From contig NZ_CP021647.1 of the NCBI RefSeq assembly GCF_002208135.1, positions 623,501 to 687,500 of the forward strand: a DNA stretch of 64,000 bases. Reading direction: 5' to 3'. Position numbers and translations under genes: made by a program. This DNA comes from Pseudoalteromonas piscicida. Lineage in GTDB: Bacteria; Pseudomonadota; Gammaproteobacteria; Enterobacterales; Alteromonadaceae. Each line of letters begins with the position of its first letter. Position 1 is the first letter of the stretch. Below, piece by piece: positions 17,463 through 25,561 of the stretch. The notes below the pieces were generated by a model. The model worked only from the letters and a program-made list of their open reading frames with translations, was not told where the DNA came from and searched no databases.

Positions 17463-17624
17463 ATACCAATTAGCTTAATTAAGTGATCTATTTTGAGGCG
17501 AGAAAATCTTGTCGATAACTAGGCGAAAATTTTGCTATTTAGTTGTTCTAAATGAGAAATTTTTAACGCAGTTAGCGTCAGATTTGTTCCTTCAAATTGA
17601 GCAAGTATTAAGACTAATTGGTAT
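17463..17624. mobile_element. MITE-like element with 11-bp terminal inverted repeats
   Basis: A 162-base AT-rich segment is bounded by ATACCAATTAG (17463–17473) and its exact inverse CTAATTGGTAT (17614–17624), flanked by TA-rich bases. It encodes nothing. Similar ATACCAATT termini are, to my knowledge, widespread in Pseudoalteromonas genomes. A related end (TTATACCAATCG) occurs at 42517 after the second TonB receptor. It is probably mobilised in trans; no transposase is present. Confidence 0.65.
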
Positions 17625-17652
17625 AAAGCCATCTGCTTGTACAGATGGCTTT
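17625..17652 (-). terminator. Terminator of the prolyl oligopeptidase gene
   Basis: AAAGCCATCTG (17625–17635) pairs with CAGATGGCTTT (17642–17652) around a six-base loop, an 11-bp perfect stem. It lies 17 bases past the stop of the peptidase gene on the minus strand and ends in TTTAT on that strand. Confidence 0.7.
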
Positions 17653-17669
17653 TGAAGTTTGGCTTATGC

Positions 17670-19811
17670 CTAAAGAGATTTAATTCCCATATTGTAAAGC
17701 GTAAAGCCATAAATATCGGCATACTGCTCAATCGTCTTGCTTATTGGTGTACCTGCGCCGTGTCCAGCATTGGTTTCGATACGAATAAGCGTCGGATTAG
17801 CACCGGTGTGTTTGCTTTGTAGCTCAGCTGCGAACTTGTAAGAGTGCGCAGGTACTACGCGGTCGTCATGATCACCTGTTGTGATCATGGTTGCTGGATA
17901 ATTTACGCCAGCTTTCACGTTATGTACTGGTGAATAACTTTTCAGATATTCAAACATCTCTTTGTTGTCTTCTGCTGTACCGTAGTCGTAAGCCCAGCCA
18001 GCTCCTGCAGTAAACGTGTGGTAACGCAGCATATCAAGTACCCCAACCGCAGGTACAGCCACTTTGAATAAGTCTGGGCGTTGCAACATCGTTGCGCCTA
18101 CTAATAAGCCACCGTTCGAACCGCCGTTAATCGCGAGTTTTTCACTTGAAGTATAGTTTTCAGATACTAAATATTCGCCTGCAGCAATAAAGTCATCAAA
18201 GACGTTTTGTTTCTGCATTTGAGTACCTGCTTTGTGCCATTTTTTGCCATACTCACCGCCGCCACGTAAGTTTGCTACAGCATAAACCCCACCCAGTTCC
18301 AACCAAGCTGCACGTGTAGGGCTAAAGTAAGGCTTAAGACTGACATTAAATCCACCATAACCGTACAACAGAGTTGGGTTGTTACCATCCAATTTCAACC
18401 CTTTTTTATGGGTGATGATCATCGGTACGCGGGTACCGTCTTTTGAGGTGTAGAAAACTTGTTTTGATACGTAAGCATCTGAATCAAAATCTACTTTATC
18501 TGAGCTGTATAATTCGCTGGTGCCAGACTTTGCATTGAAAGCAAAGATAGATCTTGGCGTTTTGTAATTAGTGAATGAGTAATAAAGTACCTCGTCTTCT
18601 TCCTCACCGCTAAACCCGCTCGCTGTGCCTACGCCTGGAAGGGTAATGTCACGGATCAATTTACCTGTGAAGTCGTATTGTTTTACCAATGAAATTGCAT
18701 CTTTGATGTAAGTCGCAAATAGGTAACCAGAGCCCGTAGATACCGATAGTACATTGTCGGTTTCTGGGATCACATCTTGCCAGTTTTCTGGTTGTGGCTG
18801 TTTCGCATTGACTTTAACGATACGACGGTTCGGCGCATCTAAGTTAGTGCTTAGGAACAATGTGTCGCCTTCACTGTGGATCACGCTGGTATCAGAGTTG
18901 GTATGGTCTAAAATCGTTACCCAGTCACTATTTGGTTTGCTTAAGTCACGAATAAATAGCTTATTACCAGATGTTGATACCGCAGCAGAGATCACCAAGT
19001 ATTTTTTATCGTCTGTCACACCACCATAAACATAACGGTGTTTTTGCGCATCAGTAGCACCAAAAATGACCTTGTCTTGATCTTGAGGTGTGCCAATCTT
19101 GTGGTAATACACTTTATGTTGGTCAGTTTTTGCAGAAAGTTCGCTGCCCTTAGGTTTATCATAGCTTGAGTAGTAAAAACCTTCATTACCAAACCAAGAG
19201 ATACCACTAAACTTCACGTCGACTAGCGTTTCACCGACCTGCTCTTTAGTCTCGGCGTTTAGCACAATTACTTTACGCCAGTCACTCCCACCTTCGGAAA
19301 TTTGATAAGCCACTAATGAAGCGTCTTTACTAAAACTTAATCCTGCAAGTGATGTTGTACCATCGTCACTCATGGTATTTGGGTCTAAAAATACCTCAGC
19401 CTCTCCACCTTCTTTTTGGCGGTACAAAACACTTTGGTTTTGTAACCCATCATTTTTGTAAAAATAGGTATAGTTGCCGTGCTTAAACGGTTGAGAAACA
19501 CGTTCGTAATCAAGTAGTTCAGTGAGGCGCTTTTCGATATCTTTACGATACGGAATTTGCGATAAATATGCTTGGGTGGTCTCGTTTTGTGCTTTTACCC
19601 ATGCAGCGGTTTCTGCGCTTTTATCGTCTTCTAACCAGCGATATGGATCTGCCACTTGAGTACCAAAATAACTGTCTACAACAGTGCCCGTTTTAGTGAT
19701 TGGGTATTTTACAGACTGTGCCAATGTTGCATTTTTAGATTGTTCATTTTCGGTATTAACACATCCGACAAGCGCAAGAGCTATGGCTCCAGCTAGTATC
19801 TTCTTTATCAT
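17670..19811 (-). CDS. Prolyl oligopeptidase family lipoprotein (S9A)
   Basis: This serine peptidase of 713 residues is exported as a lipoprotein ([17 protein letters not shown], Cys17) and should cleave short peptides after proline in the periplasm or outer membrane. A seven-bladed propeller occupies roughly residues 100–430. The alpha/beta-hydrolase domain has Ser565 in GGSNGGLL, Asp649 in GDHDDRVVP and His684 in NAGHGAG, the full triad. The PYRWLEDD motif near residue 57 is typical of S9A. It is monocistronic, has its own terminator, and a 33-base palindrome lies about 160 bases upstream. Confidence 0.95.
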   Translation of the reverse strand: MIKKILAGAIALALVGCVNTENEQSKNATLAQSVKYPITKTGTVVDSYFGTQVADPYRWLEDDKSAETAAWVKAQNETTQAYLSQIPYRKDIEKRLTELLDYERVSQPFKHGNYTYFYKNDGLQNQSVLYRQKEGGEAEVFLDPNTMSDDGTTSLAGLSFSKDASLVAYQISEGGSDWRKVIVLNAETKEQVGETLVDVKFSGISWFGNEGFYYSSYDKPKGSELSAKTDQHKVYYHKIGTPQDQDKVIFGATDAQKHRYVYGGVTDDKKYLVISAAVSTSGNKLFIRDLSKPNSDWVTILDHTNSDTSVIHSEGDTLFLSTNLDAPNRRIVKVNAKQPQPENWQDVIPETDNVLSVSTGSGYLFATYIKDAISLVKQYDFTGKLIRDITLPGVGTASGFSGEEEDEVLYYSFTNYKTPRSIFAFNAKSGTSELYSSDKVDFDSDAYVSKQVFYTSKDGTRVPMIITHKKGLKLDGNNPTLLYGYGGFNVSLKPYFSPTRAAWLELGGVYAVANLRGGGEYGKKWHKAGTQMQKQNVFDDFIAAGEYLVSENYTSSEKLAINGGSNGGLLVGATMLQRPDLFKVAVPAVGVLDMLRYHTFTAGAGWAYDYGTAEDNKEMFEYLKSYSPVHNVKAGVNYPATMITTGDHDDRVVPAHSYKFAAELQSKHTGANPTLIRIETNAGHGAGTPISKTIEQYADIYGFTLYNMGIKSL

Positions 19812-19970
19812 TGTAGGGATTCCTATTGGTTTTTATGAGCTACAATATCGCCGCAGTTTCTTGCGCTTTACTCAGTAATGAAACGCTTCGATACGGCATT
19901 TCTGTTAAGTATTTATCAGTGTTGGGCACTGATTGCGCTACTAGAATAGTTGTGGATTGTAGTGAAACCG

Positions 19971-20003
19971 GTGTATTTGTCTACAAATTGTAGACAAATA
20001 CAC
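19971..20003. promoter_or_regulatory. Perfect 15-bp inverted repeat upstream of the peptidase gene
   Basis: GTGTATTTGTCTACA (19971–19985) and TGTAGACAAATACAC (19989–20003) are exact inverses separated by AAT. There is no T-run on either strand, so it is not an ordinary terminator for the DUF3833 gene ending at 20043. It is more likely a dimeric regulator site or a cruciform. Confidence 0.5.
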
Positions 20004-20042
20004 GAGTAAGAAGGTTAAACTGAAGTCAATTTGGCGTACTTA

Positions 20043-20573
20043 TTATTGCCTTTGCATAAATATTGTCACTTCAGCCATTACAATACCGAACTTTTCAATA
20101 TAAGACCGGTTCATGAGAGTGGTTTGGTCAAAAGACCACATCCAATCATCAAAGTGTACTTCGTAGCTGGTGTCGTCAACGGGTAAGTCCATTCTATACT
20201 GCCAATTCATGGCATTGCCGTAGGTTTGACCAGATGCTGAATCGAGAATATCGCCAGCACGACCAGAATACTGATTATCAGCTGTTTGTGTGATCGTCCA
20301 TACTCGGGTCTTGACGCCATCACCGAGCAAATAGTTGAAGGATTCATCTAAAACAAGCTCTGACTGGTTATTGATTGAGCCTTTGATATCGACGGTAAAC
20401 TGTTGCACTAAGTTACCATCTCTGTCTTGGACTATTCCCCATGCTTTTACATCACCAACAAAAAACTCATAGGGGTCAAATTGCGGTTTGAGTGTAGAGT
20501 ACTTTTTACCATCAATGCCGGAGCTGCAAGCCGACAATAAAAATAAAGTAAGTATTACGAGGGTAACGCGCAT
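20043..20573 (-). CDS. DUF3833 lipoprotein
   Basis: This 176-residue lipoprotein has the signal MRVTLVILTLFLLSAC (Cys16). The body matches DUF3833, with YEFFVGDVKAWGIVQDRDG and WMWSFDQTTLMNRSYIEKFG being characteristic. Function is unknown. In Vibrio and related genera members sit with chalcone-isomerase-like and cyclopropane-fatty-acid synthase genes, which suggests a link to membrane-lipid modification. Here the upstream neighbour is the chalcone-isomerase-like gene, 102 bases away on the same strand. AAGGAG lies six bases before the ATG at 20573, which fixes the start. Confidence 0.9.
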   Translation of the reverse strand: MRVTLVILTLFLLSACSSGIDGKKYSTLKPQFDPYEFFVGDVKAWGIVQDRDGNLVQQFTVDIKGSINNQSELVLDESFNYLLGDGVKTRVWTITQTADNQYSGRAGDILDSASGQTYGNAMNWQYRMDLPVDDTSYEVHFDDWMWSFDQTTLMNRSYIEKFGIVMAEVTIFMQRQ

Positions 20574-20675
20574 TGTTTTCTCCTTAAGCTTGAAATGTGG
20601 TTGAGTGTTATCGCTTCTGGTATGTCTCGTTGAACTAAATAGCGACGTTGTAACTGTGGGAAAAAGAGTCATATA

Positions 20676-21202
20676 CTATTTCCGCTCTAGACCGAGAAGC
20701 TCGGCTCGCATGGTCGGTTCGGACGTTTTTTCACCAAGCCAAATGTTGAAAAACCGGGTAGTAAATTCCGGATCATTCACTTCGCCAATAAGCTTTTCAT
20801 CTTCATAAAATTGGGTATAGCCGTCAGGTGTTCTTACGCCAAATAGTAGGGTACCTTTCGAGACGTCAGGAAATATTTGCACCATTTTTGTTAGCCATCG
20901 CTCACCTTTACTCGAATTATTAAATCCTTGCTTTTCCATCTCTTTAAGAGATCGTTTTGCTATCTCTTTGCCGTCAAGCGCGCGTAAATAATGTAGTGCC
21001 AATACAAAAGGCTGGTCTTGAGAGTACGCTCCTTGGGGGCATAAAGGCTGGCATCATAAACATCCCAAAACAAATAGGTCATTCGACTTGTTTTGCCGAC
21101 TTGTTGAGGGTTCTCTATAAATTGATTTACAAGATCACTGGTGCTTGCGAAACCCTGAGTGCTGAATAGCAACATCAAAAAGGCAAAGATCGTCCTTTGC
21201 AT
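20676..21202 (-). pseudogene. Chalcone isomerase-like protein, frameshifted
   Basis: Two frames together make one exported protein of about 175 residues. The first (from 21202) has signal MQRTIFAFLMLLFSTQGFAS and runs to LFWDVYDASLYAPK. The second carries PFVLALHYLRALDGKEIAKR to the end. They join if one base is added to the five-G run 21035–21039 (plus strand), giving YAPQGAYSQDQPFVLALHYL, which reads smoothly. The product belongs to the chalcone-isomerase-like family seen next to DUF3833. It may be a pseudogene, a phase-variable gene, or a sequencing error in the homopolymer. Without the shift the first frame ends after 80 residues. Confidence 0.85.
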
Positions 21203-21344
21203 ATTAACCTCTTCCTGTATAAAAACGGTTAACTTCTTATACGAACGAGTTGGAGAGTTTGTTCACTTTGATGCTGCCTGAAAGGTGCTGTCATCCCCCT
21301 TTACAATTTGTTAAGCTGACTAAAACCTACATACAGGAGCCATT

Positions 21345-21821
21345 ATGAGCCTTTCAATTCGCCCAGCAGAAGTAGCTGATGCCGCGACAATACTGCACTT
21401 TATTAACGAACTTGCAATTTATGAGAAAGAGCCAGATGCAGTGCTCAATACCGTGGAAGAAATAGAACAGAAATTGTTTGGTAAAGAAGCCAGAGCACAC
21501 AGCGTTATTTGTGAACTAGATGGTGAAGCAATCGGGTTCGCAGTGTATTTCTTTAATTATTCTACTTGGCTTGGCAAGCACGGACTTTATCTTGAAGACC
21601 TATATGTGTCACAAGACAAACGCGGTGTTGGCGCAGGTAAAGGGATCATGAAGTACCTAGCAAGACTTGCACTACAAAAGGACTGCGGTCGCTTTGAGTG
21701 GGTAGTACTTGACTGGAACAAACCATCAATCGACTTTTATGAAAGCATCGGCGCTAAAGCACAAAACGAATGGATTATTTATCGCCTTACAGGACAAGAA
21801 CTCATCGATTTTGCTGAGTAA
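21345..21821 (+). CDS. GNAT acetyltransferase, diamine/thialysine acetyltransferase-like
   Basis: This 158-residue protein is a close relative of the SSAT/SAT2 type of GNAT, which acetylates polyamines or thialysine. Visible features are the N-terminal IRPAEVADAATILHFINELA, the strand GLYLEDLYV, the acetyl-CoA loop DKRGVGAGKGIMKYLA and the terminal NKPSIDFYESIGAKAQNEW. The start at 21345 is preceded by CAGGAGCC. It is a single gene converging on the SelW-like gene. The precise substrate is not determinable. Confidence 0.9.
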   Translation: MSLSIRPAEVADAATILHFINELAIYEKEPDAVLNTVEEIEQKLFGKEARAHSVICELDGEAIGFAVYFFNYSTWLGKHGLYLEDLYVSQDKRGVGAGKGIMKYLARLALQKDCGRFEWVVLDWNKPSIDFYESIGAKAQNEWIIYRLTGQELIDFAE

Positions 21822-21881
21822 GCATGGTGGATTGAGCGGGCTATTTCGCTCGCTCTCTTTTTTATTTAATTTGGGTGTGGG

Positions 21882-22157
21882 CTATTTGTCTACATGACCT
21901 AAATCACGTTCTGGATCTAATAGATCCCTCACTCTTCTTTTTAGTACCTTGGCTTCAGGAAACCCTTCATCCATTTTTCGGCACCAAATTAACGTATCGT
22001 TATAGTAAATTTCGAATATGCCTTTACTTGCTGGCGCTAGCGCAACTTGTTTTAAATCATCAGAGAAAGTTGAAAGCAGCTCCTGTGCAAGCCAAGCGGC
22101 TCGCAACATCCATTGGCAAAGCACACAATAATGGATAGTGATAATGGGTTTTTGCAT
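21882..22157 (-). CDS. SelT/SelW/SelH-family thioredoxin-like protein (Rdx)
   Basis: This small redox protein of 91 residues carries the family CxxC site in HYCVLCQWMLRAAWLAQELL; many relatives have selenocysteine at the second position, here it is cysteine. The Rdx domain continues with GIFEIYYNDTLIW. Family function is a thiol redox role of unknown partner. The ATG at 22157 begins MQKPIITIHYC. It stands alone, convergent with the upstream GNAT gene. Confidence 0.88.
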   Translation of the reverse strand: MQKPIITIHYCVLCQWMLRAAWLAQELLSTFSDDLKQVALAPASKGIFEIYYNDTLIWCRKMDEGFPEAKVLKRRVRDLLDPERDLGHVDK

Positions 22158-22222
22158 GAATTTACATTAGTTTGAGGATTGTTACTGGATTCTAGCACTG
22201 CGATTTATCACGTGGCTAGCAT

Positions 22223-22246
22223 AAAAAAAAACGGGGGTTGCCCCCG
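22223..22246 (-). terminator. Rho-independent terminator of the oxygenase operon
   Basis: On the minus strand CGGGGG-caa-CCCCCG (22246–22232) is followed by nine T residues (22231–22223). It lies about 115 bases past the stop of the AspH-type gene. Two further small stems, such as GACCTTA-ATCA-TAAGGTC at 22261–22278, lie between the stop and the terminator. Confidence 0.8.
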
Positions 22247-22360
22247 AAATTATCCAGGGAGACCTTAATCATAAGGTCAGTCTTTAAGTTACGGGTTCTT
22301 TACCTAGTAACAACCCCTTTTGTGGTAAGTTGGGGGTTAACAGTGACGAAAATTGAGATT

Positions 22361-23521
22361 TTAGTGATCGTTTTTATATTGATCCAAAGTTGTACTTAAA
22401 TTATCAATCCAGTGTTGTCTATTCTTAAATTCTGATTGGATTGCTTGGCGTTGAGTCAATGATAGATCAGGGTGCCAAATGGAGAAAATAAGCACAATCC
22501 GATCTCGGTCACTGCCGTTGTGCGCTAAATGTAAATAAGAGTCGTCGAATATGGTGAGTTGATGTTCTTGCCATAAAACGCGGTTACCATCGACCTCCAA
22601 GTAGCAGTCGTAGGGAATATCTATAGCCAAATGTACTGTTAGACTGTGATTGGAAAGGCCGTAATGGGGAGTAATAGTTTGGCCTTTGGCTAATTTAGAG
22701 TAAAACACTTCGTATGGGGATGTCGTCAAGCCATAGTACGGCACTTTCTCTAAAGCTTTTTTTAGAATAGGGAAGTGCTTTGACACTGAAACGTCTTCCA
22801 CGCCCTCCTTAAAAAGGGATAATGCCTGCCAGTTGTTGCTGTTTGCAAGCGATGGAAATGCACTTTCATACACCTTACCCGACAAATAGGGGGTAAGGTG
22901 CGAAGATGCTGTATCAAAAGCCGTGTGAAACTCTTTGATTATGTCGGGGATCGCGGCGTTAAAGCTTTCATACCATGAAAATTGCTCTGCGGGCCAAATT
23001 GGATGCGCACTAAGATTTGCCACGTAAAACAGGTGTGGTGCTTGGGCTGTTTCGAAGGGTTTACTACTGTATTGAACCCAACGACCGGACTCAATGCTTG
23101 ATGCTGTACCAAGGTTCTTCTCCATACACTGCCAAGCTTTTTGGAAGCGCTCAAGTGTTTGGGGGGCGGTGCTATTGGCGAGTTGAAGCCGCTTAAAGCT
23201 ACCTGTGAGCGCTTCACATAGGGTGTAACATATGAGTGCTGTACTGTCTTCTCCCTTCTTCTCTAATAAATGTCCAAGGTACAGATACACTAAGTAGTTT
23301 TTGGGTGCCAGAGTAAGGCAGTGAAAGTAGGCTGTTTCACTTTCAATTAACGCTCCAATTTGCTCTAAAATTACAGCAACTCGATAGCTTAGTTCAGCAC
23401 TTTGAGGATAGCTATCGATTAGCTTTGATAACAATAATGGCCAACTATTTTGCGATTCGCATTCGAGAATTGGTTGTAAAAGTGAGTCTATATTGAGAGG
23501 TTGTGTCTCTTCGTTTGTCAT
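22361..23521 (-). CDS. TPR-fused aspartyl/asparaginyl beta-hydroxylase domain protein
   Basis: This 386-residue cytoplasmic protein has N-terminal TPR-like helices (about 10–120) followed by an AspH-type 2-oxoglutarate/iron hydroxylase domain (about 170–365). The iron-site region is visible as TPHYGLSNHSLTVHLAID (His286, His292, His297) and FDDSYLHLAHNGSDRDRIVL (His331, His334). The nearby arginine of the RD segment would bind 2-oxoglutarate. It follows the 2OG oxygenase gene by 17 bases and ends at a strong terminator, so the two form an operon. The substrate is unknown; a protein, or a ligand handled with the neighbouring TonB receptor, is possible. Confidence 0.85.
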   Translation of the reverse strand: MTNEETQPLNIDSLLQPILECESQNSWPLLLSKLIDSYPQSAELSYRVAVILEQIGALIESETAYFHCLTLAPKNYLVYLYLGHLLEKKGEDSTALICYTLCEALTGSFKRLQLANSTAPQTLERFQKAWQCMEKNLGTASSIESGRWVQYSSKPFETAQAPHLFYVANLSAHPIWPAEQFSWYESFNAAIPDIIKEFHTAFDTASSHLTPYLSGKVYESAFPSLANSNNWQALSLFKEGVEDVSVSKHFPILKKALEKVPYYGLTTSPYEVFYSKLAKGQTITPHYGLSNHSLTVHLAIDIPYDCYLEVDGNRVLWQEHQLTIFDDSYLHLAHNGSDRDRIVLIFSIWHPDLSLTQRQAIQSEFKNRQHWIDNLSTTLDQYKNDH

Positions 23522-23538
23522 TAAAGTGATGTCTCTTT

Positions 23539-25338
23539 CTAATTATTGATAACGCCAATATCGAGTGGCAAAGTCATTCGATAGCTATTGTCTGTAGCGC
23601 TAAATGGCTGTGTTCCATGCCAAAAATAAGAGGGGAAGATCACGATTTGCCCTCGTTGAGGTTTTACAGTTTTGAATGGTGGAAAATCGTAGGGTGGTGC
23701 CAGTGGCGGCCTCCCAAATTCAATTACACCATTGTTGCTATCGTCATTTGGTGTGTTGATATATAACACTACACTAATCCAACCTGCGGGGTGAATATGG
23801 CTCACGTGGAAGCCTTGCTCCGTCAGTTTGACAGACCACGAGCCCGTAATGCATATATCTTTGTGTAAATGAGCCAAAAAAGGGTGTTCTGGTTCTAACG
23901 TCAATTTACTGAGGCATTTTCCTATATCTTGCAGTAATTGAGTTCGAGCTTTGGTGATGACTTCAATATCTCTATTGAGTAAGCCTCCTGAAATTTGTGA
24001 GCCATTAACTAAGGTTTGCTCACTGGGCGCTTGTTTCCCTTGGTGAAGTGTTAGCAAGCAAGACTCTAACTCTTTAAGAAAGTCTTCACTGCTTTGATAG
24101 CCACTCGGTGCGCCTAAGGTTGCAGTCAGAATAAAATCAGGGTTGCATAGGGCTTGGTGCTTCTGTTTATCTGTGGCTTGATACACTACGCTTAGCCAAG
24201 CCAATGCAAGTTGTGAGTTGGGCTGCGCTTGCAACACTTTTTCGAGCAGAAATTGTGCGGTACTGAACTCACCAAGCTGAATTGCGAATTTTGCTTGCTC
24301 ACAGATCCTATCGTAATTAACGGCTATCTTATTGGCATTATCGAAATGCTTATAGGCGGTGTTTAGTTCATTATTCGTGGCCGCCAGACGCCCTCTTAAC
24401 GCGAGTAATATAGCTGAAGTATCGGCGTAACCCGACGTCTGTATACATTCCTCACATAGCCTGTACTGATTGGTATTCCAGTAAAGCTCAGCGAGGCACT
24501 CTATGAGTTCCTGCTGATTATCTGCTGACTCCAGCGCGGTTAATAAACTGGTCGCAAAAAGCTGATGTTGCCCACTTTGCCAGTAAAGCTCGTTAATTGC
24601 TTTATGTATGGTTGGATTGTATGGGGCTTGCTTCAATGCCAGATTGTAGGCTTGTTGTGCTGGTTCAAATTGACCACTTGCAAAAAAGCAGTCCCCGAGG
24701 TTGTAAAGCGGTTCATAGTGCTCAGGTGCTTTTTGATGCACAAATTTAAAGCATTGAATTGCGCAATCAAATTTAGCCTGTAATTTATAACAAAGGCCTA
24801 AATTGTGTATTGCCCGAAAGACAATCGGAGAGTGTTGGGGGACTTGTTGATAGTAACTGATCGCCTCACTAAGGTTTCCTCTCGTTTTTTCTACGTCCCC
24901 GAGTATTTTGGTGAGTTGTCCAGAATTATCGAGTGATTGTCCTTTGAGAGCCCATTGACTGGCCATGTCGAGCTGGTTTTGTTCAAGATATAGAAGCGAC
25001 AAGTTTTTAAGTAAATCTAGATTTTTTGGCTCAGCTTCATAAAGCGCAAGGTAATGGCACTCTGCTTGGTGTAAATCACCCGATAGCCAATAACATTTGG
25101 CTAGATGAGTTAAGATTTCAGTTTTAAGTGGAGCGAGTTTAGCTGCATAAATTAATGAGGTTATTGCGCTTTGCCACTCGGCTAGTGATTTATAGCAAAT
25201 TCCCAAAAGGTAATGCAGATCGGGGTGAGGCGAGCCAGAAAAAGGTTGTAGCTTAGTTAACGCTTGTTGGTATTGTTTTTGTTGGATCAATTGGAAGGCA
25301 TCTTGAACTGCAATAGTAATTTCTGGCGCTTGCTTCAT
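23539..25338 (-). CDS. TPR protein with C-terminal 2OG-Fe(II) oxygenase domain
   Basis: This 599-residue protein has about ten tetratricopeptide repeats (residues 15–390), then a 2OG-Fe(II)_Oxy_5-type oxygenase domain (about 490–599). The active-site pattern is SHIHPAGWISVVLYI (His514, His516), FPSYFWHGTQPF (His574) and YRMTLPLDI (Arg587 for 2-oxoglutarate). It has no signal peptide. Proteins of this make-up are repeatedly found beside TonB-dependent receptors in Alteromonadales and Caulobacterales. Here the receptor lies directly upstream on the same strand, separated by a terminator. It probably hydroxylates a peptide or amino-acid-derived substrate; this is inference. Confidence 0.85.
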   Translation of the reverse strand: MKQAPEITIAVQDAFQLIQQKQYQQALTKLQPFSGSPHPDLHYLLGICYKSLAEWQSAITSLIYAAKLAPLKTEILTHLAKCYWLSGDLHQAECHYLALYEAEPKNLDLLKNLSLLYLEQNQLDMASQWALKGQSLDNSGQLTKILGDVEKTRGNLSEAISYYQQVPQHSPIVFRAIHNLGLCYKLQAKFDCAIQCFKFVHQKAPEHYEPLYNLGDCFFASGQFEPAQQAYNLALKQAPYNPTIHKAINELYWQSGQHQLFATSLLTALESADNQQELIECLAELYWNTNQYRLCEECIQTSGYADTSAILLALRGRLAATNNELNTAYKHFDNANKIAVNYDRICEQAKFAIQLGEFSTAQFLLEKVLQAQPNSQLALAWLSVVYQATDKQKHQALCNPDFILTATLGAPSGYQSSEDFLKELESCLLTLHQGKQAPSEQTLVNGSQISGGLLNRDIEVITKARTQLLQDIGKCLSKLTLEPEHPFLAHLHKDICITGSWSVKLTEQGFHVSHIHPAGWISVVLYINTPNDDSNNGVIEFGRPPLAPPYDFPPFKTVKPQRGQIVIFPSYFWHGTQPFSATDNSYRMTLPLDIGVINN

Positions 25339-25520
25339 GTTACTTTTCTTAAACGGTTAATTAGGCTGAGCTGCATACTTTTTATTTTAGCTAAACTTGA
25401 CTTAGTTGCGAGTAAAGTGTTGTTATTTTGAAGTTTTGTTGGTCTAGGTCAATCTTTCAGTAGACTCGATGAAAAAGCCAGTAACTTACTGTAAATAAGG
25501 GAGCTATTACGCTAACAACA

Positions 25521-25541
25521 GAAAAGGGAGCCGCAGCTCCC
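25521..25541 (-). terminator. Terminator of the TonB-dependent receptor gene
   Basis: GGGAGC (25526–25531) pairs with GCTCCC (25536–25541) around a four-base loop; on the minus strand TTTTC follows. It lies 20 bases past the receptor stop and separates the receptor from the oxygenase genes, though read-through is possible. Confidence 0.75.
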
Positions 25542-25561
25542 TAGTCTTTCAATATCACAGA

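Noticed and set aside
20676..21202. Two separate small genes instead of one broken gene
   Set aside because: The first has only a signal peptide and half a domain, the second starts mid-domain without a ribosome binding site, and one added base fuses them perfectly.
22247..22345. Cluster of small stems downstream of the AspH-type gene, considered as a riboswitch or small RNA
   Set aside because: It lies at the 3' end of an operon next to a standard terminator; no known aptamer pattern is recognisable.
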